Below are positions 14,118 to 15,616 of a stretch of 15,616 nt of DNA, piece by piece (position 1 is the stretch's first letter; each line of letters opens with the position of its first letter). Source of the stretch: Rhizobium sp. Q54 (lineage in GTDB: Bacteria; Pseudomonadota; Alphaproteobacteria; Rickettsiales; UBA1997); contig CAMBES010000013.1 of NCBI GenBank assembly GCA_945865855.1, positions 1 to 15,616 of the forward strand, given 5' to 3'. The notes under the pieces were generated by a model, which had not been told where the DNA came from, ran no database searches, and saw nothing but the letters and a program-made list of their open reading frames with translations. The position numbers and the translations under genes were made by a program.

Positions 14118-15449
14118 ATGAAGCTTTCACAAAAAACTGATATCCCTCTTAAGGGCGAAATTGCCGTCGCCCCAGATAAATCAATTTCACATCGGTCTTT
14201 AATTTTTGCGGCGCTTGCTCAGGGCAAAACTAAAATTACAAATTTACTTGAAGGTGAAGACGTTCTTTGCACTGCTCAGGCCTTGCGTTTAATGGGATGC
14301 GAGATCGAACAGAAAATTTTTCCTGCTCGACCGACGGAAAATTTTTGGGAAGTAAATGGCGTGGGCGTTGCCGGTCTTTCTGAGCCAACCGACATACTCG
14401 AAATGGGCAATTCTGGCACCGCAGCGCGTCTTCTTGCCGGTCTTGTTACTCCTTACAATTTCACTTCGTTTTTTACTGGAGATGCTTCTTTGCGTAAGCG
14501 CCCAATGGGTCGCGTTTTTGAGCCAATCAAGCAGTTCGGTGCAAAAATAATTTCGCGTCAAAATGGCCTAATGCCTTTCGCAATAATCGGCGCAAAAGAA
14601 GCAATGCCGATTGCTTACGAAATGAAAATTGCTTCGGCACAAGTTAAGAGTTGTATTTTACTCGCAAGCCTTGTCACCCGGGGCACAACGACAATCATCG
14701 AGCCAGAAAAATGTCGCGACCACACTGAGATAATGATGCGTTATTTGGGTTTAAAAATTTCCACTGAGGGCAAGAAAATTTCCTATTCTGGCCTGCAAGA
14801 ATTTGACGCGAAAGACTTGGCAGTGCCCGGCGACATTTCTTCTGCCGCATTTTTTATTGTTGCCGCTTTGCTGGTAAAAAATTCGCAAGTTGTAATTAAA
14901 AATGTCGGAGTGAATCCGCTGCGAACTGGCGTAATTACTAGTTTGCAAGAAATGGGTGGAAAAATTTCTTTTTTAAATGAACGCGAAGTTGGTGGTGAAA
15001 AAGTTGCGGATATTCTTGTTGAAGCGAGTGAGTTAAAAGGAATCGAAGTGCCGGCAAACCGCGCTGCTAGCATGATCGACGAATATCCAATTCTTGCCAT
15101 TGCCGCCGCAAATGCAAAAGGTGTCACGAAAATGAACGGCCTTGCCGAGTTGAAAGCGAAGGAAAGTAATCGTCTGCTAATGATTGCGCAGAACTTAGAG
15201 AAATGTGGCGTTACAACGAAAATGGGCGACGATCACTTGGAGGTGCAAGGGGAAATACAAGGGGAAATGCAGGGCGGAGTAAGGCAACAAAAATCTCCAG
15301 CAAAAATCATCACTTCAATGGATCACAGAATTGCAATGTCTTTCTTGATAATGGGCCTAACGATGGAAGGTGGAGTAGAGATCGACGACGCCTCGATGAT
15401 TAAAACCAGTTTTCCGAATTTTGAGTCTATTTTGGACAGCTTCCTTTGA
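14118..15449 (+). CDS. aroA: 3-phosphoshikimate 1-carboxyvinyltransferase (EPSP synthase)
   Basis: This is the sixth step of the shikimate pathway: it joins PEP to shikimate-3-phosphate and releases phosphate, on the way to chorismate. It has 443 residues and is complete. Visible motifs are PDKSISHRS (Lys21, Ser22, Arg26), the PEP-site loop MGNSGTAARLLAGLV at 96-110, RKRPMGR at 126-132, SAQVKSCILLA (shikimate phosphate side), DHTEIMMRYLG, IDEYPILAIAAA with the catalytic Asp321, LKAKESNRL (Lys347) and MDHRIAMSF. The loop lacks the Pro of the E. coli TAMRPL form and looks more like alphaproteobacterial enzymes. The ATG abuts the nuoN stop, so it is probably cotranscribed with complex I genes. 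A 12-nt repeat tract sits before DHRIAMS. Aromatic synthesis is absent from Rickettsia proper, so this points to a less reduced relative. Confidence 0.97.
   Translation: MKLSQKTDIPLKGEIAVAPDKSISHRSLIFAALAQGKTKITNLLEGEDVLCTAQALRLMGCEIEQKIFPARPTENFWEVNGVGVAGLSEPTDILEMGNSGTAARLLAGLVTPYNFTSFFTGDASLRKRPMGRVFEPIKQFGAKIISRQNGLMPFAIIGAKEAMPIAYEMKIASAQVKSCILLASLVTRGTTTIIEPEKCRDHTEIMMRYLGLKISTEGKKISYSGLQEFDAKDLAVPGDISSAAFFIVAALLVKNSQVVIKNVGVNPLRTGVITSLQEMGGKISFLNEREVGGEKVADILVEASELKGIEVPANRAASMIDEYPILAIAAANAKGVTKMNGLAELKAKESNRLLMIAQNLEKCGVTTKMGDDHLEVQGEIQGEMQGGVRQQKSPAKIITSMDHRIAMSFLIMGLTMEGGVEIDDASMIKTSFPNFESILDSFL
15243..15290 (+). repeat. Short in-frame tandem repeat in aroA
   Basis: There are three clear 12-nt units, GTGCAAGGGGAA, ATACAAGGGGAA and ATGCAGGGCGGA, plus a weaker fourth ending in CAACAA. 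They encode VQGE, IQGE, MQGG and VRQQ at residues 376-391. They lie in a loop between the last beta-strand before DHRIAMS and the motif itself, so length change there is likely tolerated. Confidence 0.7.
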
Positions 15450-15529
15450 AAATTACTTAGCGACTGAAATTTTTCTTGGAAAAAACAAATTATAAGCAAA
15501 AAGAGGTGACACAAAAAGGGGCTAGATAA

Positions 15530-15556
15530 TTAGCTGTGTGGCTAACGCCATTTTTT
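15530..15556 (+). terminator. Possible weak terminator after aroA
   Basis: TTAGC (15530-15534) pairs with GCTAA (15541-15545) around TGTGTG, and six Ts begin at 15551. The stem is short, and five bases separate it from the T-run, so it is a weak candidate. It lies 80 nt past the aroA stop. Confidence 0.3.
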
Positions 15557-15567
15557 GGTAAAGTTAA

Positions 15568-15582
15568 TAACTAAATTAGTTA
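15568..15582. promoter_or_regulatory. Palindrome just upstream of the last start codon
   Basis: TAACTAAATTAGTTA is a perfect 7-bp inverted repeat around a central A, ending six bases before the ATG at 15589. Its size and place fit an operator bound by a dimeric regulator, or a hairpin over the ribosome-binding region. AT-rich palindromes of this length can also arise by chance in an AT-rich genome. Confidence 0.3.
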
Positions 15583-15588
15583 CTTCGT

Positions 15589-15616
15589 ATGTCTAAACAT
15601 CATCGCCAACATCACC
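15589..15616 (+). CDS. N-terminus of an unidentified His-rich protein (cut by window end)
   Basis: An ATG at 15589 opens a frame MSKHHRQHH that runs to the window edge. It is on the same strand as aroA, 139 nt after its stop, behind a possible terminator and a palindrome. This suggests a new transcription unit. Nine residues are too few to name a family, and the start itself is unproven. Confidence 0.4.

Noticed and set aside
14783..15127. 114-codon minus-strand frame within aroA
   Set aside because: It is antisense to an intact aroA with all motifs; a shadow frame.

Overview
The window is an AT-rich, gene-dense stretch of a bacterial chromosome. It is most likely from an alphaproteobacterium of the Rickettsiales or a close relative. 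This is inferred from the gene content and the repeats. There is a VirB8/VirB9 pair of the kind found in the scattered Rickettsiales type IV secretion system. Complex I genes are split up, with nuoM-nuoN present but no nuoL. There are palindromic repeats with the arm motifs CGTCATTGCGAG and TTCGACAAGCTCAG, and two of these sit in frame inside a protein gene, as Rickettsia palindromic elements do. The aroA gene argues for a member that keeps the shikimate pathway, unlike the most reduced Rickettsia. No species can be named from the sequence alone.

Layout. Bases 1-870 (+) are the 3' part of ftsA. Bases 871-1176 are a convergent intergenic region that folds into a compact three-branched hairpin structure followed by a T-run, and that also holds half of a palindromic repeat. 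Bases 10049 down to 1177 (-) are a long leftward array: a YejA-like peptide-binding protein, an Nfu-type iron-sulfur carrier, tRNA-Arg(CCG), a short CinA-type protein, virB8, virB9, a 26-bp-stem palindrome, mfd, and a small membrane-anchored protein of unknown function whose start overlaps the mfd stop. Bases 10039-15449 (+) are a rightward array: ribF, whose start overlaps the start of the divergent yejA-like gene, then nuoM, nuoN and aroA. The window ends with the first codons of a His-rich unknown protein preceded by a small palindrome.

How they work together. Most genes are housekeeping. They cover division (FtsA), transcription-coupled repair (Mfd), flavin cofactors (RibF) and Fe-S supply (Nfu) for enzymes such as complex I (NuoM, NuoN), aromatic synthesis (AroA) and arginine decoding (tRNA). 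VirB8 and VirB9 are the host-interaction or DNA-transfer part. Nearly all visible starts lack a Shine-Dalgarno sequence. Genes are packed with overlaps of 1 to 16 nt, so translational coupling and RNA processing (especially at the embedded tRNA) probably matter.

The most unusual features are the structured intergenic RNA candidate at 914-1007, the two palindromic elements read through in the same codon phase within mfd, the tRNA embedded 8-9 nt from protein genes on both sides, the apparent internal deletion in the CinA-like protein, and the overlapping divergent starts of ribF and the binding-protein gene. No transposase, integrase, CRISPR array or phage gene is visible.
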